A program made the position numbers and the translations under genes. 64,000 nt of DNA from an uncultured Eubacterium sp. (GTDB lineage Bacteria > Bacillota > Clostridia > Lachnospirales > Lachnospiraceae). The stretch lies in assembly GCA_910589595.1 (NCBI GenBank), contig CAJUTM010000014.1, positions 1 through 64,000 on the forward strand, in the 5' to 3' direction. The notes below the pieces were generated by a model that did no database searches, had not been told where the DNA came from, and was given only the letters and a program-made list of their open reading frames with translations. The first letter of the stretch is position 1. The number at the start of each line of letters is the position of its first letter. Below, piece after piece: positions 41,518 through 51,315 of the stretch.

Positions 41518-41537
41518 ATTATGTACATTACAAATCA

Positions 41538-41566
41538 ACTATATCATATGTCATGTTTCGTGTAAA
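41538..41566 (-). promoter_or_regulatory. promoter of the seven-gene surface operon
   Basis: TTTACA (41561-41566) and TATAGT (41538-41543) on the minus strand, spacer 17 bases. It abuts the end of hisD, with no terminator between, so readthrough from the his genes is possible. Confidence 0.7.
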
Positions 41567-41567
41567 G

Positions 41568-42878
41568 TTATTTCTCAGCAAACACTTCTTTGCCAAAGCG
41601 GACGGCAATGGAGTTGGCATGGGCGGTTAGGTGCTCTGCTTTGGCAAACTGTATAATATCCTCGTGCACTTCTTCCAATGCCTCGCGCGAATAGGAAATG
41701 ACGCTCGATTTTTTGATAAAATCGTCTACCGACAACGGGGAGAAAAACTTCGCGGTTCCATTTGTCGGCAGCACATGGTTCGGGCCGGCAAAGTAATCGC
41801 CGAGCGGCTCGCTGCTGTACTCTCCAAGAAAAATGGCGCCGGCATTTTGTACTCGTGTCATTGTATCAAACGGATTTTTCGTCAAAATTTCTAAGTGTTC
41901 GGAAGCAATCTCGTTGACTACATCAATGGCCTCTTCCATCGTATCGGCAATCAATATATATCCGTAATTATCTAGTGATTTAGCAATAATGCTCTGGCGG
42001 GATAATTGAGAGGTAAACTCTTCTGCCTGTGCCGAAACCTGCTCAGCCAATTCTTTGCTTGTCGTTACTAAAATCGCTGAAGCCAGCTCGTCGTGTTCTG
42101 CCTGTGACAGAAGGTCTGCCGCCACATAGCGTGGATTTGCCGTCTCGTCTGCCAGAACAAGAATTTCACTGGGGCCGGCGACGGAATCAATACTCACATG
42201 GCCGTATACCGTTTTCTTTGCCAGAGCGACAAAGATATTTCCCGGGCCGGTAATTTTATCTACTTTGGGAATAGCCGCGGTTCCATATGCCAGCGCCGCG
42301 ATTGCCTGTGCGCCTCCTGCCTTGACGATTTCCGTTGCGCCGGCGAGGTGGGCGGCTACTAATGTTGCCGGCGTCACTTTTCCCTGCGCGTCCGGCGGTG
42401 TACACATGACAATGCGCTTTACTCCGGCGACTTTGGCGGGAATAATATTCATCAGTACGCTGGACGGATAAGCCGCTTTCCCTCCGGGTACATATACACC
42501 GACGCTGTTTAATGCAGTGACGCGCTGTCCTAAAATAACGCCGTCCTCTCTCGTATGAAACCAACTGTTCCGCACCTGTTTTTCATGAAAGGACTGGATA
42601 TTAATAATCGACTTCTTCATTGTCTCAACGAGCGCGTCGTCAACTTGTGCATAGGCCTCCTTTATCTCATCTTCCGTGACATACAGATTTTCTTTTGTTA
42701 TGTCCGCCTTATCAAACTTTTTCGTATAGGCGAATACTGCCTCGTCTCCTTTTGTTCTCACTTCCTGCAATATTTCATTGACGGTGTCCTGATATTCATC
42801 ATAATTATTCGGACTCCGTTTTAATAAGTTTTCCATAATATTGTTTTTTGTCTCTTCGGTCAATTGAATAATTTGCAT
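41568..42878 (-). CDS. hisD: histidinol dehydrogenase
   Basis: Catalyses the last two steps of histidine synthesis, histidinol to histidine, with NAD and zinc. The 436-residue product has 'YVPGGKAAYPSSVLMNIIPA', 'KITGPGNIFVALAK', 'DSVAGPSEILVLADE', and the zinc histidine region 'QAEHDELASAILVT', all family signatures. The ATG at 42878 has GGAGAG upstream; a TTG two codons before (42884) would overlap hisG. It ends the hisZ-hisG-hisD set. Confidence 0.97.
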   Translation of the reverse strand: MQIIQLTEETKNNIMENLLKRSPNNYDEYQDTVNEILQEVRTKGDEAVFAYTKKFDKADITKENLYVTEDEIKEAYAQVDDALVETMKKSIINIQSFHEKQVRNSWFHTREDGVILGQRVTALNSVGVYVPGGKAAYPSSVLMNIIPAKVAGVKRIVMCTPPDAQGKVTPATLVAAHLAGATEIVKAGGAQAIAALAYGTAAIPKVDKITGPGNIFVALAKKTVYGHVSIDSVAGPSEILVLADETANPRYVAADLLSQAEHDELASAILVTTSKELAEQVSAQAEEFTSQLSRQSIIAKSLDNYGYILIADTMEEAIDVVNEIASEHLEILTKNPFDTMTRVQNAGAIFLGEYSSEPLGDYFAGPNHVLPTNGTAKFFSPLSVDDFIKKSSVISYSREALEEVHEDIIQFAKAEHLTAHANSIAVRFGKEVFAEK

Positions 42879-42880
42879 TT

Positions 42881-43531
42881 TCAACTCTCCTCTCTCTCTA
42901 ACGCCTGTTTCAAATCTTTCACCAGTTTCGTAATGCGCTCGCGCTGCAGCTTCATACTCGCCTCATTGACGATAACGCGGGCCGAAAGCGGGCAAATCGT
43001 CTCCAACACTTCCAGACCGTTGGCTTTTAACGTGGAGCCGGTCTCAACAATATCTACAATCACTTCGGACAAGCCGACGATAGGCGCCAGCTCTACCGAG
43101 CCGTTTAATTTTACGATTTCCACAGTCTGGTGCTTTTGATTATAAAAGTAATCTTTGGCAATATTCGGATACTTTGAAGCCACGCGGATAACCTGATTAT
43201 TATGTAGCAATCCGGAAGCAGAGACGGGGCCGGCAACGCACATGTGACAGCGGCCGAGACCGAGGTCGAGCACTTCCAGTACTTTGCGTCCCTCTTCCAT
43301 AATCGTATCGCTGCCGACAACGCCGATATCAGCGGCGCCATATTCGACATAAGTCGGAACATCCGACGTCTTGGAAAGGAAAAATTTAAGTCCCAATTCT
43401 TTATTTACAAAAATGAGTTTACGCGTTTCTTTATCTTTTAACTCTTCACAGGTAATCCCTGTCTGTTCTAAGAGAGCCAATGTTTGTTTGGCAAGTCTGC
43501 CTTTTGCAAGGGCAATGGTTATATATTTCAT
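42881..43531 (-). CDS. hisG: ATP phosphoribosyltransferase, short form
   Basis: First enzyme of histidine synthesis, joining ATP and PRPP. At 216 residues it is the short form, which lacks the C-terminal regulatory domain and needs HisZ; hisZ is directly upstream. Motifs: 'YITIALAKGRLAKQTLALLE', 'YVEYGAADIGVVGSDTIME', and the PRPP-binding 'VDIVETGSTLKANGLEVL'. It overlaps hisZ by 4 bases. Confidence 0.96.
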   Translation of the reverse strand: MKYITIALAKGRLAKQTLALLEQTGITCEELKDKETRKLIFVNKELGLKFFLSKTSDVPTYVEYGAADIGVVGSDTIMEEGRKVLEVLDLGLGRCHMCVAGPVSASGLLHNNQVIRVASKYPNIAKDYFYNQKHQTVEIVKLNGSVELAPIVGLSEVIVDIVETGSTLKANGLEVLETICPLSARVIVNEASMKLQRERITKLVKDLKQALEREES

Positions 43532-44784
43532 GTATTTCCTCCCGTCTCTTCTGCCTGCTCTTCCATCGTCAAATCAAATTCCGTTATTTCTCCGGTATCG
43601 TCAATATAATAAATCGAATGCACTTCGTTGCGGTATCCGTACTCTTTGTACTCCTGCAGAGATGTTTCGGCGTCTTTGCGCATCAGGCGGGCGGGCTTGT
43701 TCTGGCTGCGCAGCTCTCCAGCGAGCTGCAGCGCCTTATGGCGGTTTGCGGAACGGTACAAAATGAGAGAATCCAATTCTTTTGTACGGATATCAGTTTC
43801 CTGACTGTGCAGCGCGTCCATAAGCTGGTCAAGAACAAACGCCATGCCGATAGCCGGCGTTTTCCTGCCAAACTGCTCCATCAGATTATCATAACGGCCT
43901 CCCGTGACAATCGCATCTCCAGTTCCGTAAGTATAGGCTTTGAAAATAACTCCCGTATAATATTCGTAGTGGGATAACATTCCGAGGTCAAACGTAATGT
44001 GCTCTTCCAAGCCAATCGAAACAAGTATCTCGTAGATTTTTTGCAAACGCTCCAACGCTTTTCGGGCACGCTCGTTCTGTGTGCGCTCCGCGGCATAGGA
44101 AATAGTTTCAATCCCGCCAAACAAATCCGGCATACGGATGAGTAAATCCTTACAGTCCGCGGGAATATTTTTATCTTCCAGCATATCTTCAATGGCAAAA
44201 ATATTTTTATTTCTCAGATAAATTTTTAACTGTTCAATTTCTTCTTCGCTCAAATCGGTTTCTTCAATCAGGCCGCGGAATAAATCCGCATGTCCGATAT
44301 CCACTTTAAACTCTTGGAGACCGACCTGCTTCAACGCCTCAATCGTCATCGCAATCATTTCGCCGTCGGCGTCCGAAGAGGCGTCATTCATTAACTCAGC
44401 GCCAATCTGTGTAATCTCGGACATCTTTCCCTGATATCCGCTGAGACGGATAAATGTATCTCCGGTATAGCAGAGGCGAATCTGCATGGTTTCTTTTTCG
44501 TAATATTTTGCCACACAGCGGGCAATAGACGGTGTAATATCCGGTCGCAATACAAGAGTATTGTTATATTGGTCGAAAAATTTAAACATCTCCGCGGATT
44601 TGACAGTTCCCATTTCTCTGTTAAAAATATCAAAAAATTCAAACGTCGGCGTCTTAATATTTTTAAATCCATACAACTTCATAATGGCATGGATTTCATC
44701 TTGTACCGCATCCCGTCTCTCGCAATGTTCACCGTAAATATCCCGTACTCCCTCCGGTGTAAAAAGCAATGACTTATCATACAT
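43528..44784 (-). CDS. hisZ: ATP phosphoribosyltransferase regulatory subunit
   Basis: HisZ is a catalytically dead histidyl-tRNA-synthetase-like protein that activates and regulates short HisG. The 418-residue product has the class II synthetase fold: 'FTPEGVRDIYGEHCERR', motif 2 'LVLRPDITPSIARCVA', 'GGRYDNLMEQFG' and 'PAIGMAFVLDQL'. It lacks a C-terminal anticodon-binding domain of the true HisRS type, in keeping with pairing to the adjacent hisG. Confidence 0.94.
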   Translation of the reverse strand: MYDKSLLFTPEGVRDIYGEHCERRDAVQDEIHAIMKLYGFKNIKTPTFEFFDIFNREMGTVKSAEMFKFFDQYNNTLVLRPDITPSIARCVAKYYEKETMQIRLCYTGDTFIRLSGYQGKMSEITQIGAELMNDASSDADGEMIAMTIEALKQVGLQEFKVDIGHADLFRGLIEETDLSEEEIEQLKIYLRNKNIFAIEDMLEDKNIPADCKDLLIRMPDLFGGIETISYAAERTQNERARKALERLQKIYEILVSIGLEEHITFDLGMLSHYEYYTGVIFKAYTYGTGDAIVTGGRYDNLMEQFGRKTPAIGMAFVLDQLMDALHSQETDIRTKELDSLILYRSANRHKALQLAGELRSQNKPARLMRKDAETSLQEYKEYGYRNEVHSIYYIDDTGEITEFDLTMEEQAEETGGNT

Positions 44785-44818
44785 ATGCGTGACCTCCTAA
44801 TCCTCTTTCAGCAAATTA

Positions 44819-46036
44819 TTAATAGACAGCGGACGGCTGTTCTGATTTCGGGGTGTATCCCTCCCGTTCCAGCGCTTTAATGATAGCTTCTTTGTGTTCG
44901 TTGCCAAAAGCCTCCATCGTAATGGTCAGCTCTACGGCGGCATTGCGGTTAATGCTGACGAACTGATTATGCTCTAAGCGGATGATATTCCCCTGCTCTC
45001 TGGCAATGACGTCGGCAATATGAAGCAATTCTCCCGGACGGTCAGGGAGAAGTACGCTAATCGTAAATACCCGCCCTCTCTGAATCAATCCGTGCTGAAC
45101 GACCGAAGACATCGTAATCATATCCATATTTCCACCGCTGAGAATACAGACAATCTTCTTTCCTTTCCCGTCGAGCTGCTTTAATGCGGATACGGTAAGC
45201 AGGCCGGAATTTTCCACAATCATTTTATGGTTCTCAACCATATCCAGAAAGTTGACAATCAGTTCGTGGTCGTCGACGGTAATAATATCGTCGACATTTT
45301 TCTGAATATAAGGGAAAATATTGGTCCCCGGAGTTTTTACCGCCGTGCCGTCGGCAATCGTATTGACCTGCGAAAGCGAAGTCACCTTGCCATTTTTGAT
45401 TGATTCCTGCATGCAGTTGGCGCCTGCCGGCTCAACGCCGATAACCTGTATGTTAGGGTTGAGAAGTTTGGCAAGCGTAGATACGCCGCACGCTAACCCA
45501 CCGCCGCCAATCGGGGCGAGAATCATGTCTACCGTCGGCAGCTCCTTAATAATCTCCATAGCGATGGAACCCTGTCCGGTAGCCACGACTTCATCATCAA
45601 ACGGATGAATAAACGTATATCCTTTCTCTTCCGCCAGAGAAAGCGCGTGGGCACAGGCGTCGTCATATACGTCTCCGTAGAGAACGACTTCAGCGCCGTA
45701 GCCCTTTGTGCGGTTCACCTTGATTAGAGGCGTCGTATTGGGCATGACAATAACCGCTTTCACGCCGAATAACTTTGCGGCATAGGCAACGCCCTGCGCA
45801 TGGTTGCCGGCCGACGCGGTTATCAGTCCGCGCTGCCGCTCTTCTTCCGGCAGCGTGCTAATCTTATAATAGGCGCCGCGGATTTTATAAGCGCCGGTAT
45901 ACTGCATATTTTCCGGTTTTAAATAAATCTTTCCTCCGGTTTGGGCGCTATAGTACTCGCTATAAATAAGATTCGTTGGCAGAATCACTTTCTGAACGAT
46001 TTCACTTGCTTCTTCAAATTTATCTAAAGTCAACAT
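44819..46036 (-). CDS. ilvA: threonine ammonia-lyase with ACT domain
   Basis: A PLP enzyme that converts threonine to 2-oxobutyrate. The PLP lysine lies in 'TGAYKIRGAYYKIS', with 'TASAGNHAQGVAYAA', 'IGGGGLACGVSTLAKLL' and 'ILSGGNMDM'. The C-terminal part (about 330-405) is a single ACT domain ('LLPDRPGELLHIADVIA'), the form seen in clostridial and biodegradative (TdcB-like) enzymes, so either isoleucine synthesis or threonine breakdown is possible. I use the ATG at 46036; an upstream GTG at 46045 is too near the ribosome site. It lies between ftsY (21 bases) and hisZ (34 bases). Confidence 0.9.
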   Translation of the reverse strand: MLTLDKFEEASEIVQKVILPTNLIYSEYYSAQTGGKIYLKPENMQYTGAYKIRGAYYKISTLPEEERQRGLITASAGNHAQGVAYAAKLFGVKAVIVMPNTTPLIKVNRTKGYGAEVVLYGDVYDDACAHALSLAEEKGYTFIHPFDDEVVATGQGSIAMEIIKELPTVDMILAPIGGGGLACGVSTLAKLLNPNIQVIGVEPAGANCMQESIKNGKVTSLSQVNTIADGTAVKTPGTNIFPYIQKNVDDIITVDDHELIVNFLDMVENHKMIVENSGLLTVSALKQLDGKGKKIVCILSGGNMDMITMSSVVQHGLIQRGRVFTISVLLPDRPGELLHIADVIAREQGNIIRLEHNQFVSINRNAAVELTITMEAFGNEHKEAIIKALEREGYTPKSEQPSAVY

Positions 46037-46057
46037 GACAGACACGACCTTTCTTTC

Positions 46058-46993
46058 TTATATAGTTTCATTGACGGCAAAAAGCGCATTGACAAACTCT
46101 TCCGCGTCAAAACGCTGCAAATCACCGATTTGTTCTCCAATGCCGATATATTTTACAGGAATACTCAGTTCGGATTGAATCGCAATGGCGATACCGCCTT
46201 TTGCGGTGCCGTCAAGTTTTGTCAAAATAACGCCCGATACGTCGGCCACTTCGCTAAATTCCTTTGCCTGCGCCAGAGCGTTCTGACCGGTCGTTCCATC
46301 GACAACAATAAGTGTTTCTAACAACGCCTGCGGATATTCTTTTTCGATAATAGTATGGATTTTATGAAGCTCGTTCATCAGGTTCTTTTTGTTATGAAGA
46401 CGTCCTGCCGTATCGCATAATAAAATATCAACGTCACGGGCTTTTGCCGCGGCAACTGCGTCAAAAACAATCGCGGCGGGGTCGGAACCCTCCTGTCCGG
46501 CGATGATATCTACGCCGGCTCTCTCCGACCACTCCTTCAACTGCTCGATAGCGCCGGCGCGAAAAGTATCCGCCGCCGCAAGAAGAACCTGCTTTCCCTG
46601 ATTTTTAAACTGTCCGGCTAATTTACCTACGCTCGTCGTTTTGCCAACGCCGTTGACGCCAATCAGCAATAAGACAGATTTTTTATTTTCAAAATCATAG
46701 GCGTCTTCACGAACGGTCATCTGTGCTTTAATCGTATCAATCAGCAGCTGCTTGCAGGCGCCGGCCTCTTTAATCTTTTCTTCTTTAATGCGCTCGCGCA
46801 GACTGTCAATAATACTCATCGTCGTGTTAATGCCGATGTCTCCCATAATCAGGAGTTCTTCGAGTTCTTCGTAAAAATCATCATCTATTTCGGAAAATCC
46901 GGTAAATAACGAATCGATACCGGAAACAAAATTATCCCTTGTTTTCGATAAGCCTCTCTTTAGTTTCGCAAAAAATCCTTTCTTCTCTTCCAT
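46058..46993 (-). CDS. ftsY: signal recognition particle receptor FtsY
   Basis: FtsY is the SRP receptor GTPase that docks ribosome-nascent chain complexes at the membrane. The 311-residue product is the short form without the acidic A domain: N domain (about 20-90) and G domain with 'GVNGVGKTTSVGKLA' (about 112-126), 'AADTFRAGAIEQLKEW', 'DTAGRLHNKKNLM' and 'TKLDGTAKGG'. The ATG chosen has GGAGGG upstream. It follows smc by 43 bases. Confidence 0.96.
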   Translation of the reverse strand: MEEKKGFFAKLKRGLSKTRDNFVSGIDSLFTGFSEIDDDFYEELEELLIMGDIGINTTMSIIDSLRERIKEEKIKEAGACKQLLIDTIKAQMTVREDAYDFENKKSVLLLIGVNGVGKTTSVGKLAGQFKNQGKQVLLAAADTFRAGAIEQLKEWSERAGVDIIAGQEGSDPAAIVFDAVAAAKARDVDILLCDTAGRLHNKKNLMNELHKIHTIIEKEYPQALLETLIVVDGTTGQNALAQAKEFSEVADVSGVILTKLDGTAKGGIAIAIQSELSIPVKYIGIGEQIGDLQRFDAEEFVNALFAVNETI

Positions 46994-47036
46994 AATTCCC
47001 TCCATTTGCGCATGCAATATTTTATATTAAAAACAA

Positions 47037-50000
47037 TTAATTGTCTAATTGTTCCTCAATGAGTTTCACGGACACAAGCGTGGATACTCCTTTTTCCTGC
47101 ATCGTAATGCCATAAAGGACATCGGCTGCTTCCATCGTTCCCTTCCGGTGCGTGATAACGATGAACTGTGTATTTTTCGTCAACTTGTGCAGATATTTAG
47201 CATAACGCTTTACGTTGGAATCGTCAAGTGCCGCCTCAATCTCATCCAGCAGACAAAACGGTGACGGTTTGAGATTCTGGATGGCAAAAAGTAAAGCGAT
47301 GGCGGTCAATGCCTTTTCCCCGCCGGAAAGCTGCATCATATTGCCCAGTTTCTTCCCCGGAGGCTGCGCGTTAATGGTGATTCCCGCCTCCAGAACGTCC
47401 TCGTCCTCCACCAGTTCAATCGTACCCTTGCCACCGCCGAACAGCTCGCGGAACACACTGTTGAACTGCTTTTGTATATGTACGAATTTTTCCGTAAACT
47501 GCTTGCGCATTTCCTCGTCCAAATCGTCGATAATCTTTCTCAATGCTTCTTCTGAAGCGATGAGGTCGTCATGCTGTGTCTTTAACAGCTCGTATCGCTC
47601 CCGAACTGATTTGTAATCTTCAATGGCATTGACATTGACGTCGCCGAGCGTGCGGATTTTCCCTTTGGTATCGCTTACATTTGCTTTGATACGCGTATAG
47701 GAAAGCGATTCATTCATCTCATATTCTTTGGCATGGCGATAGGTAATCTCATATTCATTCCACATATGGTTGACGCTGTCTTCCTGTTTCTCTTCCATAT
47801 TTTGTTTGCGGGATTCGAGACGGAACGTCTCCTTATCCAGTTCGCTTATATGGTTCATCAGGGAGTCGCGTTTCTCAAAAATATCTTTCTGGGAAGCTGT
47901 CATTTCTTCTTTTTTATGGTTCTCTTCGTCGATTTCCACTAGCAGCCGTTCTATCTCGTCAGCTAATTCCCGATTCTTTTTCTCAAAACCGACGATTTCC
48001 TCTTCCATCTGCGCGACCGAAGCGTCCGAATTTTGCTGCTCCTCTGCCAAATGTTCATATTCTTTATTTATCGCCGAAAGATTCTCCTCCAGACGATGGA
48101 TATTTTCGGTGACATAATAGTTCTTTTGCTGGAACGAAGATGATTCCAAACGGATTTCCGCAAGTTTATCCTGAAGCTGTATCTGTTTTTCGCGCGTCTC
48201 GTCAAGCTGGTCTGACAGGATTTGTACGTGTTCTTTCGCCTCCTGTTCATTCTTTTTGCTCTCTTCTAATTGCCCGTCGATTCGCTCCAGAGAATCGGTG
48301 AGCAACGCTTTCTGCGTCTCAATCTCTTTGCCGTCATTGGCGATGGCAAGATATTCCTTTTCCTTTTGCTCTTTTATTGTTACCGCCTGTTCATATTTGA
48401 TTGTCGCCGTATTTTTTTTCAATTCCAGTTTCTTTAAAGCCTCTGCTTTTTCATTGGCTTGTCCTACTAATTGTTCGACATCTTTTTGCGCATTGGCGAT
48501 ATCCTCTTTACAGCGGGCAATCTTCTCCTGTAGCTGCTGTATCGTCTGCTCCAGTTGGTTCAGTTCCTTCCGTCTGCCGAGCAGATTGCTGTTATTGCGG
48601 AACGAGCCGCCGGACAGGGAACCGCCTGCATTGAGAAACTCTCCCTCCAATGTCACAATGCGGAGAGTGTAGCGGTACTTTTTATTGATTGCGAGAGCGT
48701 GTTCTATCGTGTCAACTAACAAATAGCGGCCAAGGAGATACTTCACGATATGGTCGAAGCGGCTGTCACAGTTTACTTTAGAGGAAACAACGCCAAGAAC
48801 TCCCTCTTCTGCCAACATTTCATCCGTAAAAGCGCTCTCCTTTTTGGGCGTCACCGTTGTCAGCGGCAGAAATGTAGCGCGCCCGAAGCGGTTTTTCTTC
48901 AGATATTCAATCATCCGGCGGGCGACGTGCTCATCTTCCGTCACAATATTCTGGATATTTCCCCCGAGCGCCGTCTCCACTGCCGTAATATAACGGTCGT
49001 TCACCTGAATAATATCAGCGACGACGCCAATCAGGCCCTCCTGTTCGCTCTTTTTCTCCATCACATGCCGGATACTCTGTCCATAGCCGTCGTATCGCTC
49101 CGCCATGTTTTTTAACGTATCAAGTCGGGAAGTCAGCGTATGATATTGTTTTTGATTTTCCTGTTGTCTTTGCTGCAGCGCCTGAATTTCGCCGCGTTTT
49201 TCATCGGCTTCCGAAAGTAATTTCTTTCTTGCCACATATTCGCTATCCAGCTCTTTCTTTGCCGCTTTGAGAAGTTCCTCTTCCCGTTTCATTTCCGCCT
49301 CTGCGGAAGCAAACTGTGATTTATTCGATAAAATCTTCTGATTAAAATCCGCTTTGCGAATCTTATTCTGCTCTAACATTGAAGCCGCTTTTTGGCGTTC
49401 CACAGTGATTTTGGAAGTCGTGTTCATAGAATCGATAATATCTTCGTTCTTTTGATTGAGCTCGATTTCCTTTTCCAGTATTTCTTTCTCAATCTGGTTC
49501 AATTGCCCGACAATGTTGTTTTCCCTGTCTTCCATATCCGCTAACTGCTGCAGCGCCTCTTTTTGCTCCGACGTATACTCGGACAACTCTATCTCCGCTG
49601 TCTGCTTCGCTATTTCCAGTGAATTGGCGCGCTCCTGATAATATTCTTTCCCCTGCGTAGCGGAAGCGATTTTTTCTCTGGCAATGCGCACCTCCCCCTC
49701 GAAATTGTTTATGAGCAGTTTATTTTTATTGACTTTTTCCTTTTTTCTTTCTATCGACCGGTCAAATTCGGCAATCCGTGCCTCCGCCTCATCGTATTGG
49801 GAGCGCGACTGCTCTCTCTCCTGTTTGGCTTCTTCCAGATTCTCCCGCGTATGGCGCAGATTCTTTTCGATTTCCGCGATTTCCTGTGAGAGACTCTCAT
49901 AATCCATGCGGAACAGCCATATTTCATAGTTTTTTAAGTCCTCTTTCAGGCGCAGATATTCTTTGGCCTTTCCGGACTGTTCTTCCAACGGGCCCACCTG

Positions 50001-50600
50001 TTTTTCCAGCTCGCTCAATATATCCTGTACGCGCAGCAGATTTTGTGTCTCCACTTCCAGATTTTTCTCTGCGGCCGCTTTTCTTTTTTTGAATTTTACG
50101 ATTCCCGCCGCTTCGTCAAACAATTCGCGCCGGTCATCCGGTTTACCGCTCAATATTTTATCAATCTGCCCCTGTCCGATAATGGAATACCCCTCTTTTC
50201 CGATACCGGTATCAAAAAACAATTCCTGTATATCACGTAAGCGGCAGGAAGCTCCATTTAACAAATATTCACTTTCACCGGAACGGTACACCCTTCTGGC
50301 CACCTGTACTTCTTCATAGGGAAGATTTAATTTGTGGTCTTCATTCGTTATCGTCAGCGCCACATAGGCATAACTTTGCGGCTTGCGCATTTCGGTTCCC
50401 GAGAAGATTACATCCTGCATGCTGGAGCCGCGGAGCTGCTTGGCGCTCTGTTCACCCAACACCCAGCGCACTGCGTCGGCAACATTACTCTTACCGCTTC
50501 CATTTGGGCCCACGATACAGGTAATGCCATTATGAAATTCAAATACCAGCTTTTTGGCAAAAGATTTAAAACCGTGTACTTCAATACTTTTTAAATACAT
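47037..50600 (-). CDS. smc: chromosome segregation protein SMC
   Basis: SMC is the ATPase of the condensin complex that organises and segregates chromosomes. The 1,187-residue product has Walker A 'GPNGSGKS' (31-38), two long coiled coils (about 170-500 and 680-1020), a central hinge (about 515-675), the ABC signature 'LSGGEKALTAIALLFA' and Walker B 'FCLLDEIEAALDD' near the end. Length is typical. It overlaps the end of rnc by 10 bases. Confidence 0.98.
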   Translation of the reverse strand: MYLKSIEVHGFKSFAKKLVFEFHNGITCIVGPNGSGKSNVADAVRWVLGEQSAKQLRGSSMQDVIFSGTEMRKPQSYAYVALTITNEDHKLNLPYEEVQVARRVYRSGESEYLLNGASCRLRDIQELFFDTGIGKEGYSIIGQGQIDKILSGKPDDRRELFDEAAGIVKFKKRKAAAEKNLEVETQNLLRVQDILSELEKQVGPLEEQSGKAKEYLRLKEDLKNYEIWLFRMDYESLSQEIAEIEKNLRHTRENLEEAKQEREQSRSQYDEAEARIAEFDRSIERKKEKVNKNKLLINNFEGEVRIAREKIASATQGKEYYQERANSLEIAKQTAEIELSEYTSEQKEALQQLADMEDRENNIVGQLNQIEKEILEKEIELNQKNEDIIDSMNTTSKITVERQKAASMLEQNKIRKADFNQKILSNKSQFASAEAEMKREEELLKAAKKELDSEYVARKKLLSEADEKRGEIQALQQRQQENQKQYHTLTSRLDTLKNMAERYDGYGQSIRHVMEKKSEQEGLIGVVADIIQVNDRYITAVETALGGNIQNIVTEDEHVARRMIEYLKKNRFGRATFLPLTTVTPKKESAFTDEMLAEEGVLGVVSSKVNCDSRFDHIVKYLLGRYLLVDTIEHALAINKKYRYTLRIVTLEGEFLNAGGSLSGGSFRNNSNLLGRRKELNQLEQTIQQLQEKIARCKEDIANAQKDVEQLVGQANEKAEALKKLELKKNTATIKYEQAVTIKEQKEKEYLAIANDGKEIETQKALLTDSLERIDGQLEESKKNEQEAKEHVQILSDQLDETREKQIQLQDKLAEIRLESSSFQQKNYYVTENIHRLEENLSAINKEYEHLAEEQQNSDASVAQMEEEIVGFEKKNRELADEIERLLVEIDEENHKKEEMTASQKDIFEKRDSLMNHISELDKETFRLESRKQNMEEKQEDSVNHMWNEYEITYRHAKEYEMNESLSYTRIKANVSDTKGKIRTLGDVNVNAIEDYKSVRERYELLKTQHDDLIASEEALRKIIDDLDEEMRKQFTEKFVHIQKQFNSVFRELFGGGKGTIELVEDEDVLEAGITINAQPPGKKLGNMMQLSGGEKALTAIALLFAIQNLKPSPFCLLDEIEAALDDSNVKRYAKYLHKLTKNTQFIVITHRKGTMEAADVLYGITMQEKGVSTLVSVKLIEEQLDN

Positions 50601-51304
50601 CCATTTTTCTCCTGTCTCAGTTTTATAATCGTCTCATAAGCGGCTTTCTGCTCCGCCGCTTTCTTCGTCCGCCCGCTGCCGCTTCCATACTCCACGCCAT
50701 TTACTTCACAGACAACAAAAAAAGTTTTGTTGTGGTCTGGGCCGCTTTCTTTTATAAGCGGATAACAGATTTTCGTGCCCTCGTGAAAATGGCTCTGCAC
50801 CATTTCCTGCAGGATAGTTTTGCTGTCATGGAAGAGCTGTTTTTGCTCAATATCGGATAACACATATTGATGGACAAATTTCTTTGCGGGTTCGAGACCG
50901 CCGTCCAGATAAATAGCCCCTATGACTGCCTCGAACGCATCCGACAGTATCGAATCACGCTTATTCCCTCCCGTCTGGTATTCCCCTTTCCCAAGGAAGA
51001 GACAATCACCCAGTCCGAGCTCCCTTGCCGAGGAAGCAAGGCTCATTTCACAGACTAAACTGGCGCGAAATCGGGTCAGCTCTCCCTCCGTCATCTTCGG
51101 ATGGCTGGCATAGAGATATTCCGTACTGATAAGTTCCAATACCGCGTCGCCCAAAAATTCAATTCGCTCATTGTTGCGCTCATAAGCCCAGTGCTTTTCA
51201 TTGGCATAGGAGCTGTGTGTCAGCGCGTTGTTCAGTAACTCTATATTGTTAAATTGATAACCCATCTTTTTTTGTAAGCTGTCGGTTTTTTTTGTATTTG
51301 CCAT
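50591..51304 (-). CDS. rnc: ribonuclease III
   Basis: RNase III cuts double-stranded RNA, including rRNA precursors. The 237-residue product carries the signature 'NNERIEFLGDAVLELISTEY' with catalytic acidic residues, 'DAFEAVIGAIYLDGG', and a C-terminal double-stranded RNA-binding domain (about 160-230, 'VNGVEYGSGSGRTKKAAEQKAA'). It follows plsX by 11 bases; acpP, usually between them, is missing. Confidence 0.97.
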   Translation of the reverse strand: MANTKKTDSLQKKMGYQFNNIELLNNALTHSSYANEKHWAYERNNERIEFLGDAVLELISTEYLYASHPKMTEGELTRFRASLVCEMSLASSARELGLGDCLFLGKGEYQTGGNKRDSILSDAFEAVIGAIYLDGGLEPAKKFVHQYVLSDIEQKQLFHDSKTILQEMVQSHFHEGTKICYPLIKESGPDHNKTFFVVCEVNGVEYGSGSGRTKKAAEQKAAYETIIKLRQEKNGCI

Positions 51305-51315
51305 ATGCGTCTCCT

